Origin: Molossus alvarezi
Taxonomy: Eukaryota > Chordata > Mammalia > Chiroptera > Molossidae
Direction: 5' to 3'
DNA length: 64,000 nucleotides
Assembly: GCA_037176705.1 (NCBI GenBank)
Contig: CM073893.1
Location: forward strand, 15,810,074 to 15,874,073
Made by a program: the position numbers and the translations under genes. Position 1 is the stretch's first letter; each line of letters opens with the position of its first letter. Below the pieces are notes generated by a model. It was given only the letters and a program-made list of their open reading frames with translations. It was not told where the DNA came from and made no database searches. Below, piece by piece: positions 46,317 to 57,469 of this stretch.

Positions 46317-47650
46317 AGTCTCAGCGTCTCTCATGAGATTAGGACCTAGAGACTCAAAGGCTGGGGGTGGGAGCTGAGCCCCATTCAGGGCAGAACATGA
46401 GAGTGAAGCTTTAGCCTCAAGCTGTCGTGGTTCTCTTTTCTGAACCCAAGTTGTTCAACTCCTTTTAGAATTCCCTGAGATTAACCTTCCATATATATAT
46501 GTGGATATATATATATCCATTTTTTTTTGTTCCTAAAGTGAGTTTTTGTTATTTATAACCAAAATAATATTAACTAATACTTACCAAGGTAAACTTGCAA
46601 AACAAATGTAATATGCTTGCGAAAGCATTTCAGAAACTTGCCTAAAAGCTGAATTAGCCTAATTTTGTCGAAATTCCTGGTCTTACAAAATTCACAAGAT
46701 CACCTGCTAACCTCAGCCAGGATATGGGGCTAGCTTTCAGCATGGGCCAGGCTGGCAGCTGCCTCTGGGATGTGATGGGAGGGGAGTTAGGGGGCCTCTG
46801 CCCCCAACCTGCTCTGCCTGGGGCTGGGCATCCTGGTTTCAGGCATCAGTGAGGCTGGCTATTCCCAGGGTGATATATGAGCCTGCCCAGCTAGTGGGTG
46901 AATGGGTAAAGGAGATAAGGGAGAAAGAAGAAGTCAGGATGGGCCTGATCCTCACCAGGGAGGCCATCCCTCCATGAGTGTGACCCAGACTCTGCAAGGA
47001 CCTGAATTTGAATGTCTTGTAAGCTCAGTAGTAAGCTTATCTTTCCTGATCTTCTAAAAAATACTTTTAGAATGTATTTTAGAAATACTTACTGGTCAGG
47101 AGGTAATGTAGACCTCTACCATAGAACTAAAATCATGCATTCTGGGTGCATTATAAATTTAATTAATCTACCCGAGAATATTTCAATTGCTTTCACCCTC
47201 GTATGAATGAAATCCACATGATTTCCAATCTGTTTTTATGGTTTCCTCCCTCTGTTCAGATACATTAATTAGTTTGTCAGTTTGTTATAAATGTTGGTGC
47301 CTTTTTCCCTTCAAATTTGAGTCCATATTAATTTAGTTTTGATTCAAAAGTGTTTAAAAATAGAGCAAAGTTATTTTGACTAATGTACAAGCAGGCCTGT
47401 GGATATTTGGGAGTTTGTCAGAGTGGTCTAGATTCTCCATGCTTTTCTCTTTCATGGGATGAAGCTGTGGCTGTGGCCTGTTCACCTTGCAGCAGGGTGA
47501 GTCAGCCTCAGTTTTCTCTGTAACACTCAGGTTCAGTTAGAATACTTGGCTCTTCGGCCTGCCAGGCAGCTGCGTGCTCTGAGACGCCCAGGGCTTCTCG
47601 GGAAGGCCTGGCAGATGTGTCTTCATGAGGAGGAAGATCAGGTGTGCCTC
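46317..47650. other. unassigned DNA with an AT microsatellite
   Basis: An imperfect (AT)n block with inverted symmetry lies at about 46490-46518 (ccatatatatatgtgg ... atatatccat). Nothing else recognised. Confidence 0.4.
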
Positions 47651-47654
47651 TTCT

Positions 47655-47870
47655 TCTTTTTCAATGTTTTTTTAAATTGGTTTTTAGAGAAAGAGGAAGG
47701 TAGAGAGAGACAGAAATATCAATGAGAGAGAAACATCGATTGGCTGCCTCCCACATGCCCCTCACTGGAAATCAAGCCTGAAAACTGGCCATGTGCCCTG
47801 ACGGAGAATCGAACCAATGACCTCTTGGTGCATGAGTTGACACCCAACCATTGAGCCACACCAGCTGAGC
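47655..47870 (-). mobile_element. Ves-type SINE, minus strand, older copy
   Basis: Reverse complement gives an agctggtgtggctcaatgg head, a B-box-like ggttcgattctc, a gaggcagccaatcgatg block and (TC)n. Edges tgcctcttct and tgcctttttc form an imperfect duplication. Confidence 0.88.
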
Positions 47871-48107
47871 ATGCCTTTTTCGTTTAGTTGTTGAAAAACA
47901 CAAAATCCCTGGAAGCTCTCATTGTGAGATACCGGGGACCATCATTCAGTACTGCTCCAAAGAGCTGATATTTTCACTCCGAGGGTTCCCTAGCATGCCA
48001 GAGCTGAGCACTGTGCTTACAGTGGTAAGACTGTCAGGGGGCCCACCCAGCAGAGCAGGGCCCTCGTGTCTCTGGTTCCTTACTTATGTTACTCCCAGGA
48101 CAATAGC

Positions 48108-48268
48108 GATTAAACTCAGCTGTACTTTTGGATCACCTGGAGGAACTTTTAAAAGTACAGATGCTCAGGCCCCATCCCAGCCCAACTGAATCAGAATCTC
48201 TGGGGTGGGGTCCAGATACTGGAATTGTTTAATACCTAATGGACAACCGATTTTGAGGAGCACCGACT
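48108..48268 (+). mobile_element. MER5A-like hAT transposon
   Basis: Phrases tttggatcacctggaggaac, gccccatcccagcccaactg and aatcagaatctctggggtgg follow MER5A in order. Ends are eroded. Non-autonomous and ancient. Confidence 0.8.
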
Positions 48269-48289
48269 GCTTGAAGACCTGGTAAAAAG

Positions 48290-48714
48290 GGGTGCCATGG
48301 ATTGAATTGTGTCCTCCTCAAAAGGATAGGTCAAAGTCCTAACCTTTAGTACCTCCTTATTTGGAGATAAGATCTTTGCAAATGTAGTCAAATAAAGCTA
48401 AGGTCATTAGTGTGAGCCCTGATCTAAAATGACTGGTATCCTATAAAAAGGGGGGAATTGAGGGACAGCACACCCAGGGAGAAGGCCATGTGAAGGTAAA
48501 GGCAGACATTGGGGTAATGCTTCTGCAAGCCAAGGACTCAGGAAACCACCGAAGCAGGGAGGGTGCCATGGAGCAGATGCTCCCTAACAGCCCTCAGAAC
48601 GAACCAACCCTGATCTCAGACTTCTGGCCTCCAGAACAGAGACAGTACGTTCCTGTTGTTCTCAGCCACTCAGTTTGTGGTACTTTGTAATGCAGTCTTA
48701 GGAACCCAATTAAA
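48290..48714 (+). mobile_element. MLT1-type LTR, plus strand
   Basis: Starts tgccatggattgaattgtg and passes cctccttatttggagataag, gagaaggccatgtgaag, cttctggcctccagaacag and gccactcagtttgtggtac. About 420 bp, a solo LTR of an ERVL-MaLR element. Diverged, with indels. Confidence 0.82.
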
Positions 48715-48719
48715 GAGAT

Positions 48720-49460
48720 CATCACGCTATGTTTGGAGGCGCCGAACCCTCCTGGGAGTGCCAGGAGGCTGCTTTGAAATCACATCTGAGGGTGTCGGAA
48801 CCGGTGGCGTATTTCCCGGACTCCTCTGCCTAGGCAGGGCCTCAGCGAGGGCATCCATGGCATGCTGTCAAAGGCTCATCCTGTGCATCATGTGTCCTCT
48901 GGCCTTGTTCCATGCACACCTGGCTCACTCAGTCCTGTCCATTCTCTGCTGCCAATCTTCTGCTCTGCCTCTGGAATTAGGCCCTTCACCCAACCACAGG
49001 AAGCTATGCTCTGAGTCTGTCCCTGCTCCCTGCTCTCTGCTCTGGCTAGTGACTCCAGGGACCCTTTGGACTGGCCCTACCTACCTGTGTGCCCTTGCCC
49101 TGTTCCTGCAACCCCAGGATTTATGCCGTGGTTTCCCACAGGTTAGAGGCTGGATAGGGGCCCCCAAATGCTCTCCCTCTGGCACCAAAGGTTGGGAAAA
49201 AGTTAGTAGAAAATTCAGTTTGTCATGTTAATGTTTATTTTATAAATTTGGGATAGAAGACATGTAGGCCCTGAATTTTTCACTTATCTGTTTTTGCTGT
49301 TAGCTCTTAACTCCTGGGGCCAGGCACCTGTGAACTCGGCCCTACCTGGCTCCTACTCCAATGCTGACAGGCCGGTAAACAGGAAGGCTGTCCCTCAGTG
49401 AGCAGCCTGATGGTGTTGCTGGCATGAGCACTCATTTTCTGAAAGCCCAGGGACATTAGC
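48720..49460. other. unassigned DNA
   Basis: A 191-codon frame (48656-49231) begins inside the LTR and shows no domain, so I do not call it a gene. No repeat recognised here. Confidence 0.4.
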
Positions 49461-49469
49461 TATGGGCAG

Positions 49470-49705
49470 TGGGGTATAAAGATAAAGACAGGTACCTTGG
49501 ACTCAGACCTGGACTAGATTGCTGGACTCTGCCTACTGGCTATGGGATCTTGGGCTGTTTCTTAACTTCTCCAAGCCCCTGATTCCTCATCTGTAAAACA
49601 GGGGTAAGGTTGTTGTGAGGCTCACATGGGATGCTACACAATGTACACAATGTACTCGGCAAAACACAAGTCCTGGACAAATAGTGGCCATTGTTATCGT
49701 TAACA
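49470..49705 (+). repeat. MIR
   Basis: Phrases gactctgcctactggctatg, cccctgattcctcatctg, taaaacaggggtaaggttg and gttgtgaggctcacatggg give the MIR core and 3' half. Confidence 0.82.
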
Positions 49706-49709
49706 GTCC

Positions 49710-50520
49710 CCTCTACTTGTTACATGCTGCTGTGCCTTTGACTTCTGGTCTGGGCTCCTCTGAGACCAGGCCCATCGCCTCTCCCTGGTCTGTCATGACT
49801 CCTTACCTTGCATCTGCCTGGGCCCTCCCTGAGTTCAGGCAGACCACAGAAAACTACAGTATTGCTCCCACCTGACTTTAGGTATTGACCCTGAACAGAT
49901 TGGACCCCCTAGAAGAATGACAGTGATGCATGGAACCCAATTCTCTACCCTCTTCGGTTAGTGCAGGCAGGAGTCTGCCCAGACCACAGCCCAGCTTTGT
50001 TCAGACGTATCTTCCTCAGCCCTCAGGTCAGCTGCTGAGGCCTCAACGGCGCATGTGACCAGACTGCCTGCCTCTGGACATTGGCATATAACAAACATCA
50101 GGACTTCAGAGAACTACAGACCACATGTCTGTATTATTTTATATGTTGAGTCATCATAGACATCCATCTTTTCCTTTTCTGTAGAAGAGAAAATAAATAG
50201 AAAGCATTACATTACAGAAAACTGAAATGGATATAAATCTATGCTGGTCTCTTGGTGCCATTATAGGCAAAACATTGAATTGCAAAATGAAATGAGAGCT
50301 TCAATAAACCCTTTGGTGTGTGTGTGTGTGCGTGTGAGCACATGCGCGTGCATGTGCCAGAGAGAGAGAGAATGACACCTGGCCTAATAGACACCTTCAG
50401 TGAATGCCGCTGAGTCAGAGTTACAGCTCAGCCTCACTGTCCCCAGGTAAGAGTGCCCCCCGCCCTTGTCTGGTTATGGCTTGTTCACCTGTCTGCAGCT
50501 GACCAGGAGCATCTGGTGTC
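49710..50520. other. unassigned DNA with a (TG)n run
   Basis: A (GT)n tract at about 50315-50337 is followed by alternating purine-pyrimidine gcgcgtgcatgtg, then (GA)n at 50361-50371. Nothing else recognised. Confidence 0.45.
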
Positions 50521-50524
50521 CTGG

Positions 50525-50605
50525 TCTTGGATTCCCAACATATAGCTGGGTTTCTGGCACAGAGTAGGTGCTCAGTATGTGCTGGATACATGTAAGAACA
50601 AGGCT
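50525..50605 (+). repeat. L2 3'-end fragment
   Basis: ggattcccaacatatagc, then tctggcacagagtaggtgctcag, matches the last part of L2 just before its tail. Short but characteristic. Confidence 0.55.
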
Positions 50606-50693
50606 GTACCACATTAGCTTGCTGTGAGCTTCCCTCACCACTGTGCCAGCCTGGCCTCTACTTGCTGATTTCCTCTTTTTAAAAAGGAGCATC

Positions 50694-50902
50694 TGGCCCG
50701 GCCAGTGTGGCTCAGTGGTTGAGCACTGACCCATGCACCAAGAGGTCACCAGTTCGATTCCTGGTCAGGGCACATGCCCAGGTTGTGGGCCAAATCCCCA
50801 GTGGGGGGCATGCAGGAGGCGGCCAATCGATGTTCTCTCTCATCCATGTTTCTAGCTCTCCCTCTCCCTTCCCCCCTCTCTCAAATCAATAAAGAAAAAA
50901 AA
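50694..50902 (+). mobile_element. Ves-type SINE, CAATAAA-tail class
   Basis: Head ggcccggccagtgtggctcagtgg, B box ggttcgattcc within ccagttcgattcctgg, gcaggaggcggccaatcgatg, (TC)n and a caaatcaataaag tail. Perfect 15 bp duplication ttaaaaaggagcatc at 50679-50693 and 50903-50917. Confidence 0.96.
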
Positions 50903-50924
50903 TTAAAAAGGAGCATCGGCAAGG

Positions 50925-51095
50925 TGCTGGGTACTTAGCTGGACACCTTCACAGATACTGTTCAGTTTCATTCTACAAAAACCTCGTGAGGAAAGCCCCC
51001 GAGACTGAGGTCGAAGACTTTGCTCAGATCACACATCTAACCAGAGGCAACATCAGGCATCAGTTCTGGCCCTGACTTTGTTATCAGGCTTTTTT
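50925..51095 (-). repeat. MIR fragment
   Basis: Phrases gtgctgggtacttagctgg, acaaaaacctcgtgagg, gagactgaggtcgaagac and ctcagatcacacatctaacc in reverse MIR order. Confidence 0.7.
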
Positions 51096-51099
51096 ATTT

Positions 51100-51700
51100 T
51101 TATTTAACTTTTGAAGCATTTAAACACATCAAGCCCAACTATAGTATAGCCATTGTTTTGAGGACAGGAAGCAAGTGTAATATTTCTTTGAAATTCCCAC
51201 AGTATCAGGAGTAAATAATTGTTCATTGATCCCCATAAAAGGCCTTGATCAGACAGCTGACCAGTCTTAAGATAAGCCTTTCCCTTTGAGAAGCTTCATA
51301 TCCATGAGTTGGCTCCAGGACACAGGGATGAAAATAAGGATTATGTTTGAGGACGGGATTGGGCTTTAGGCCTGTAACCCTGGAAAGCTGCGTTGCCAGT
51401 AACAGTGAGCAGGAGTCAAGTTCATGGTTAAGATGTTTAATTTTTTACTCTCTGGGCTCTGCATACACAGAGCCGGGCAGTTAGCATGGATTAAAGGAGC
51501 CCAATTAACCCCCAACTCTTCCCATTTGGTTGTTGCACAGAAGTGGGCTGCCAGGTACAGGTCGTGAACAGGCCTGGGCAGATCAGCGAGCCCCGGCTGG
51601 AGCAGCTAAGTGTCCTGCAGCTGAGTGCAGCTCACCCAGGACGGGGCGATGGAAAGTTCTGTGTGTGGCAGAGGTCTTGAGAAAATTCTGTTCTATGTTG
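51100..51700. other. unassigned DNA
   Basis: No repeat or gene recognised. Several short plus-strand frames near 51530-51940 overlap the following LTR and lack motifs. Confidence 0.4.
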
Positions 51701-51711
51701 CACTATGTGAG

Positions 51712-52085
51712 TGTACGAGGCTGCTCAGGCTGCCGGACCAAAGTACATACACTGGGCAGTTTAAAACAGAGACATTTATTTTTCTCACCATTCTGGAGGC
51801 TAGAAATGAGAGCTCAAGGTGTTGGCAGGGTGGATTTCCCCCTAGGCCTCTCTCCTTGTCTGGCGGATGGCTGTCTTCTTCTTGTGTCTTCACGTTGTCT
51901 TCCCTCTGTGTGTGTCTGTTTTAATCTCCTCTTCCTATAAGGACAGCAGTCAGGTTGGATTAGGGCCCATGTTAATGACCTCATTTCAGCTTCATTGCTG
52001 TTTAAAGACCATCTCCAAATACACTCTGAGGGACTGGGGGTTACGCTTCAGCATATGCATTCTAGAGGGACACAATTAGAACAGC
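51712..52085 (-). mobile_element. MLT1-type LTR, minus strand
   Basis: Reads accattctggaggctagaaatg, ggcctctctccttgtctgg, cctcttcctataaggacagc, ggattagggcccatg and ctccaaatacactctgagg, in reverse order for a MaLR LTR. Ends near gggacacaattagaac. Solo LTR. Confidence 0.8.
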
Positions 52086-52089
52086 AAGA

Positions 52090-52477
52090 TCATTGGTGTG
52101 GTTACCAAAAAAGGGCTTATCATAGACACTATCCCCACCACCAGTTGCCATGACACCTGGTATTAAGAGGAGCTTGTTTTCTGTGTGGCAGTGTGGGCTG
52201 TAAAATAGGGCCTGGCAATAAACTTCGACTAGGGGCCTAGAGTCACAGTTATGCCCTAAAAAGTAGGATGGTTCTTATTTACCTTGCAGATCAGAAAGCT
52301 TTTGGAGAGTGAACAAGTTATTATTAATTCTATGGGGTCAACAGATATAGACTAGAACTGTCTGGCAAACTGGGTAGTTGGTCATATTAATAACTCATGT
52401 TACCATATTTTTCTGCTTTCCAAAATTCTACATTGAGCTATGTTAGTGTATCACTTGCATTTAAAATATGAGAACTT
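52090..52477. other. unassigned DNA
   Basis: No repeat or gene recognised. The last 15 bases are the left target duplication of the next SINE. Confidence 0.4.
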
Positions 52478-52666
52478 CGCCTGGCTGGTGTGGCTCAGTG
52501 GATTGAGCATCGTCCCGTGGACTGAGAGGTCCTAGTTAGATTCCTGGTCAGGGCACATGCCTGGGTTGAGAGCTTGATCTCCGGTGAGGGGCATGCAGGA
52601 GGCAGCTGATCCATGTTTCTCTCTCACAGTGATGTTTCTATCTCTCCCTCCCTTGCTCTCTCAATC

Positions 52667-52713
<47 letters not shown>

Positions 52714-52716
52714 ATT
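52478..52716 (+). mobile_element. Ves-type SINE with an expanded (TG)n tail
   Basis: Head cgcctggctggtgtggctcagtgg, caggaggcagctgatccatg middle and (TC)n. The usual tail is replaced by (TG)n at 52672-52704 and a short (TA)n. Duplication aaaatatgagaactt (52463-52477) and aaaacatgagaagtt (52717-52731). The microsatellite grew inside the SINE tail. Confidence 0.92.
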
Positions 52717-53044
52717 AAAACATGAGAAGTTCTGTTGTTACTGACCTCAAGATATGCTTAGCCATATGAGAGTCTTTGGCGGCAGGCGAGGGGCAGAAAT
52801 AGAATTAATATAAAGGATATGAGTGGCTTACAAAATCTGTGGGAGGACCAGAGAGCCAGGCCATGCTTTAGAGCCAGGAACAATGCCCAAACCTGCACAG
52901 AACTGTCCAGGGAGGGTCTCACAGTGCACACAGCAGTCTGTGCTATGGACACCACACTCCTCCGTCTCTGGACACCGTCTCTGGACTGGACAGTTGTGCT
53001 GGTTACTCTGCTTTCTCCCTTGTTCCTTTACATTCATTTTCTGC

Positions 53045-53570
53045 ACAGCAGCCAGAGTGATCTTTAAAAAGTGCAAATCACATCGCATCTCTCCTCCTGT
53101 GGCTTCTCATTCCACGGGGATGAGCTGGCCCTGCCTGTCCCCGGCCTGTCCTCTTTGTGTCCCACAGATACTAGCTGTCCCCACCTTAGTGCGCCTGCAC
53201 CTGTTGCCGTCCCCTCGGCCTGGGACTCTCTGCCCCAGGTGGCCAGTTTCTTCTTGTCAGTCAGGTTTCTGCTCAAATGTCACATTCTCAGAAGAGCGGC
53301 CTTTTCTGACCCCCACTTTACAGAAACCCTCCCTCCCAATGCCTCCAGCGCTGTGACGCAGCCTGTGTTACCACGGCACCTATGGGCAATGCTCCTTCAT
53401 CTGTTCACACGTCGGCGTCTGTCTTGGCTCTAGAACCAGTTTTCCGCGAGCACACCTGCTTGTCCCTTGCTGTCTCTTCAGCCCCCACACACTGCCCAAT
53501 CTGGGCAAGAGCTCATTACATGTCAGAGTTCTTTTTCCTCCACAAATGTTAGCTGAATTACATAAATGAA
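53045..53570 (+). repeat. L2 (LINE2) 3' region
   Basis: Clear L2 order: agccagagtgatctttaaaaag, gtggcttctcattccac, ctctgccccaggtggcc, tctgctcaaatgtcacattctc, agaagagcggccttttctgac. Later come cttgctgtctcttcagcc and a tail region near 53540-53570. The overlapping open frames of up to 177 codons are chance products of this fossil and the preceding DNA. Confidence 0.78.
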
Positions 53571-53943
53571 GGGGAGGCGTTTACCTGAGGGGGCTTTGTC
53601 CGACCCAAGGCAGGAATGGAGTATCGAACACTTCTGTCTTTCTCCACCCCAGAGAGCAGGAAGGAATGGCCCAACTGCTTTTAAGAGCCCAGGGTTTACA
53701 ATGTTTTCCCAGAGGGAGGGATGGTTCGCCTGCCTCATAGGACAGTAGAAATGGCTGGCTCTCCGGCACCCCTTCTCGCCAGCGGCTTCCTGTGGCCCAC
53801 CAGGCAGTGAGGCACAGGGTTGGGGAAAATTACCCCAGTAGGACTCTTTTCTGCAGAGCGAGCTCTCTCCACAGGCCTCTGGGCTCATACAAATACCAGT
53901 GTCTGTCTCCTCTCCGGTTTGGGGTAATTGGTCTGGGGTGAGG

Positions 53944-53963
53944 CCAGGGCGCCCCTAGTGGTG
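53944..53963 (-). promoter_or_regulatory. CTCF-like motif, weak
   Basis: On the minus strand it reads CACCACTAGGGGCGCCCTGG, like a CTCF core (CCACTAGGGGGCGC) with one G missing. Paired with a better match 92 bp away in the opposite orientation. Binding is inferred from sequence only. Confidence 0.35.
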
Positions 53964-54055
53964 AAAACAACTCCTCTGATGCTCCACAGATGAGGTCTGT
54001 CTTGAGTTGCTGGGTTAGAGGTCGGGTTCCTCAAACCTCCGCAGCTCGTTAGCTC

Positions 54056-54078
54056 CCGGGGCACTAGGGGGCAGAGGG
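54056..54078 (+). promoter_or_regulatory. CTCF-like motif, good match
   Basis: The core GCACTAGGGGGCAG fits CCASYAGRKGGCRS with a single mismatch at the first base, and lies in a CpG-containing context. CTCF is the vertebrate insulator and loop-anchor protein. No occupancy data can be read from sequence. Confidence 0.5.
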
Positions 54079-55039
54079 GGTGCAGCAGATTACCGTTCCG
54101 CAGTGTTGACGAGCTCCCAGGGAACGTGGTCGGCCCTCGGACCTCTCTTTGAGTGTCCGGAGTCTAGATCTGCCCCAAATTAAGCTCCAATTTGGCAACC
54201 TACTTCTGGAGGGCCCTGCATTTTGAAGGTATGGGGACTTGTCCAGACATTAATGAAATTTTCCTTCCAATTGTGCTAGTGTGATGTGTTTGTGTGTTTT
54301 CTCTAATGGCCATAATGCCCAACTGAGGAGCAGTAGCAGGGTGGTGGGATTGCTGGGCATAGCTCATTCCCCGTCGAGATACAATCCAATGCTAATATGT
54401 CACACTTCCTTTTGCTACTCTGAGCATCTCAGACTCCCAGGCCCATTCCGCTCAGACAGCCAATCAGGTCTTCCTCCCCCGGTTTGTACACAGGCCTTGG
54501 ATGCACCTTCTCCTGCACTCACCACCTCAGCCTTGCTGGGGCCACAGTGGGCACCTGGAGCCCCGAGGACACGGGGTAGGTCCTCTCAGTTTCGACTGCT
54601 TCTTTGGACCAAATGGGGTCTCCCCAACGCGCATCTCTGTATCCTTTCAATGTTTACACTTTCCTGGACCCTCCCCTGGAAATTTTCTAGCACCAGCCTG
54701 AAACGGTAAGTTTCATTAATGGAGAAGTTGAGTCCCATCCATCAGTACAGCCCTGGCACCCAATACAGTACCTGGCGTAGGGATTCTCCAGTAAAGAACT
54801 GAAGGAGGGAATGCTCTCCTACTCTCTGGTCTCCAGTTCTCACTCCAGGCACAGTTTGCTGTAACATGGCTATTTGGAGTAAGAGCTGGCTTTCTGTTTT
54901 AGCCATAGGATACTTTGTGTACTAGAATTTGGTCTAATGAAGGGGCACCGATGGCTCTCAGGAAAACCTCAGTGATTTCAGGTTAGATACCTGTAACAAT
55001 CACAATTTTTGGTTGACTTTACAAGTCATCATCTCAATG

Positions 55040-55205
55040 GGTGGTTTTCAACTCTGGCTGTTCTTTAATATTACCTGAGGAGGATTGAACCTATAAATGC
55101 TGGATTCCCAGACAATACAGAGGAACTGTGATCTCTGGGGTTTGAGCCGTGGCCACCTCTACAGGTAATTCTGAAGCCCACTGTGGCAAAGAAGGGTGGG
55201 ATTGC
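55040..55205 (+). mobile_element. MER5A-like hAT fragment, diverged
   Basis: Starts ggttttcaactctggctg and continues aatattacctgaggagg and ctggattcccagacaatac to taattctgaagcccactg. The layout matches MER5A but with many differences. Confidence 0.55.
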
Positions 55206-55315
55206 CACCACCTGGTGCATTGGTTACTCTAGGAGCACCGTATAGAAAGCTTGGGAGTGGTTGGGTTGTGTCTAGCAGGCTGGCTGTGTGTATGGAAACT
55301 GCCCAATGTCTTAGA

Positions 55316-55492
55316 ACAGTGGTTGTTAAAATGGAGCCTTAACATTTCCTGGAGCCACCATTGTAAATGCAAATTCCCAGCTCCATTCAGACCCAGTGAA
55401 GCAGAAACTCCGGGGATGGCTCCCAGCAATCTGCGTTTTAACAAGTACTCCATGTGATTCTACTGCAGGCTCCAGTTTGAGAACCACAGCAT
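55316..55492 (-). mobile_element. MER5A hAT transposon
   Basis: Terminal inverted ends cagtggttgttaaaatgg and agtttgagaaccacag bracket aaatgcaaattcccagctcc, agcagaaactccgggg and ttttaacaagtactccatgtg. Nearly full length at about 177 bp. It lies about 110 bp beyond another MER5A-like piece. Confidence 0.82.
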
Positions 55493-55604
55493 TAGGACAA
55501 AGGGCTCATTCATGGCACCTGGAGGAAGTCTGCACTGCAGCTGTCTGCTCCCCTCCTCAACCTACACTGTGTCTTGACTGGGTTATTATCATACCCAGCT
55601 CCAT

Positions 55605-55995
55605 CCATGCAACCAGTATTAATTAAGCCTCTGTTATGGCTAGGTATAATTCTAGGGTCCTGAGATGCAAAGGTGAGCAAATCAGACTAAGTCCCTGTCC
55701 TCATGGAACTCACAGTCTATTGGGGAGGACAGAAATTATTTCAAAATAGTAGCCCAATACATAATAAGCAGTGAAACCTGCTGTGCAGGAAAAGAATAGC
55801 TTACGATGGGGCACTTGACCTAACTGAAGAGGACAGCCTTCTCTAAGCACAAATTAGTAGGCGAGGGATGTTGTGGGAGAAGAGAGAGATTCTCATGTGG
55901 GAATAGCATGTACTAAGGTGTGCAGTGGGTGACAGCATGATACCCTCAAGGTGCTGGTGGAGGCCAGTGTGGTGGGAGTGGGGGTGCTTAGCACT
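55605..55995 (-). repeat. Ancient interspersed repeat, family uncertain
   Basis: Contains the widespread mammalian phrases gttatggctaggtataattctagg, ctgtcctcatggaactcacag, tctattggggaggacag and gtgggaatagcatgtactaagg. I recognise the layout but cannot name the family with confidence (L2/L3-like is possible). Confidence 0.45.
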
Positions 55996-55999
55996 GGAC

Positions 56000-57160
56000 A
56001 GATGGACAGTAGAGCAGGGAGTAGCTATAGTAGTGGCTATGGTATGTGTAGTAGTATACACAGGTGCGGCAAAGCAGGTTTACAGTTGCTCGTATAGAAA
56101 ATAATACAACAATAATGAATAATATAAGAATAAATGTGTTTTACGTACTCGCACCTGTATATATTTAAATGTGTGTATGTATGCAAGTATATACTATATA
56201 ATGCACAGCAGTACATATGGTGGCTATAACTGTAAGGCCACTTCCTTCTCGGATCACACCCTGTCACTATGTCCTACCATTATTTTCCATCACTGCTAAC
56301 TCTGCAGCCTTGTAGCCACCTTGGAGCTTTTCCCCCACCAAGTTCACCTCATTTTGCTGTAATGACAGCCCTTAGGAAAAGCGCAGATTGGATAAGCGCA
56401 TGGTACTGTTATTTCAGCACCCTGGAGACTCACAGCTGTGACTCACAGCTGTGACAAGCTGGCTCAGCCTGCTCACTTTCCTTAAATCAGCAATGACATA
56501 AACAAACCAGCTCCACACCCAGGACACTTAGCTGGAGTCATTGCTCTGAGAACCACAGGCACTGGACAAGAACAAAAAGCTTCGAAAGCTAGAGCCAGAA
56601 TTTATTGATTTATATGTGTAGCCCTCTAGAACTCAAATTTCTCCCAGAAATCGCTATTTTAAATTGTTTAAATCAAATGCTATAATAGTCCAGTCTTCTT
56701 AGAGAATTTCACTTTATCATGAGATGGAGTTTGTGACCTATTCCTCACTGAATATTTTCAAATCAAACCTCAATTTAATGCTATGCATTTTTTGAGCTCC
56801 TAGGAGGAGTAGGCATAGTGTGAAATCCCTAAGGAATTCCTTAAGGAAGTCAGTCACATGTCCCCAGCAGTCCCCCAAAGGCAAAGGGCGGCTGAGCAAA
56901 GTCTGACGTGAGCATGTGGGAGGCCGAGTTGAATTTGGATGTGTGTGTGAGGAAGTGAATGAGGCATCATTCCTTCTGAGGAGAACAGGGAACTGGGTCT
57001 TCTCAGACTTTATTTCTTCCAGTGCTTTCTTTCAGGTGCCCTTTGGACGGAGAGATTATGGAGGGCAAGAGGAAGGGCACCCCAAGAAGAAACAGTTGCC
57101 TCTACTTGAGAGAAATTGTCATGTATGAGAGGACAAAACCAAGTGAAGTGAAGCTGCATA
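56000..57160. other. unassigned DNA
   Basis: Includes a short exact tandem (ctcacagctgtga twice, 56429-56454) and AT-rich tgtgtatgtatgcaag sequence around 56170. No gene or known transposon recognised. Confidence 0.4.
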
Positions 57161-57174
57161 GAGATGTTAAAACA

Positions 57175-57453
57175 GCCCTGGCCAGTTTGGCTCAACGGTT
57201 AGAGCGTCGGCCTGCGGTCCAGAGAGACCTGGGTTCGGTTTCCGCTAAGGGCATGTACCTTGGTTGCAGTTTGTCCCCGGCCCTGGTTGGGTTGTGCGGG
57301 TGGGAGCCACTCGATGTGTCCCTTTCACGTTGATGTTTCTCTCTTTCTCTGTCTCTGTCTCTGTCTCTGTCTCTCTTCCTCTCTCTCCCTCCCACTGTAT
57401 CTGAACAAAAACATGGAAAAATGTCTTCAGGTGAAGATAAAAAATAAAAAAAA
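57175..57453 (+). mobile_element. Ves-type SINE, GAGGATAAA-tail class
   Basis: Head gccctggccagtttggctcaacgg and B-box variant ggttcggtttc. The pyrimidine tract has a locally expanded (TCTCTG)n block at about 57343-57372, and the tail is cttcaggtgaagataaaa. Perfect 13 bp duplication agatgttaaaaca at 57162-57174 and 57454-57466. Confidence 0.96.
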
Positions 57454-57469
57454 AGATGTTAAAACAAAA

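Larger units (their letters stand above)
53575..55035. other. unassigned DNA, partly GC-rich
   Basis: Contains the CTCF-like motifs described separately and a GC-rich stretch at 53930-54140. A short L2-like phrase (cctggcgtagggattctcc) lies near 54770. No exon recognised. Confidence 0.4.

Noticed and set aside
48656..49231. 191-codon plus-strand frame
   Set aside because: Begins inside an MLT1-type LTR, has low-complexity Leu/Cys/Pro composition, and no recognisable motif or splice support.
52823..53433. Overlapping plus-strand frames of 120 and 177 codons
   Set aside because: Most of the length is an L2 fossil, whose pyrimidine-rich sequence gives chance open frames in several phases. No domain recognised.
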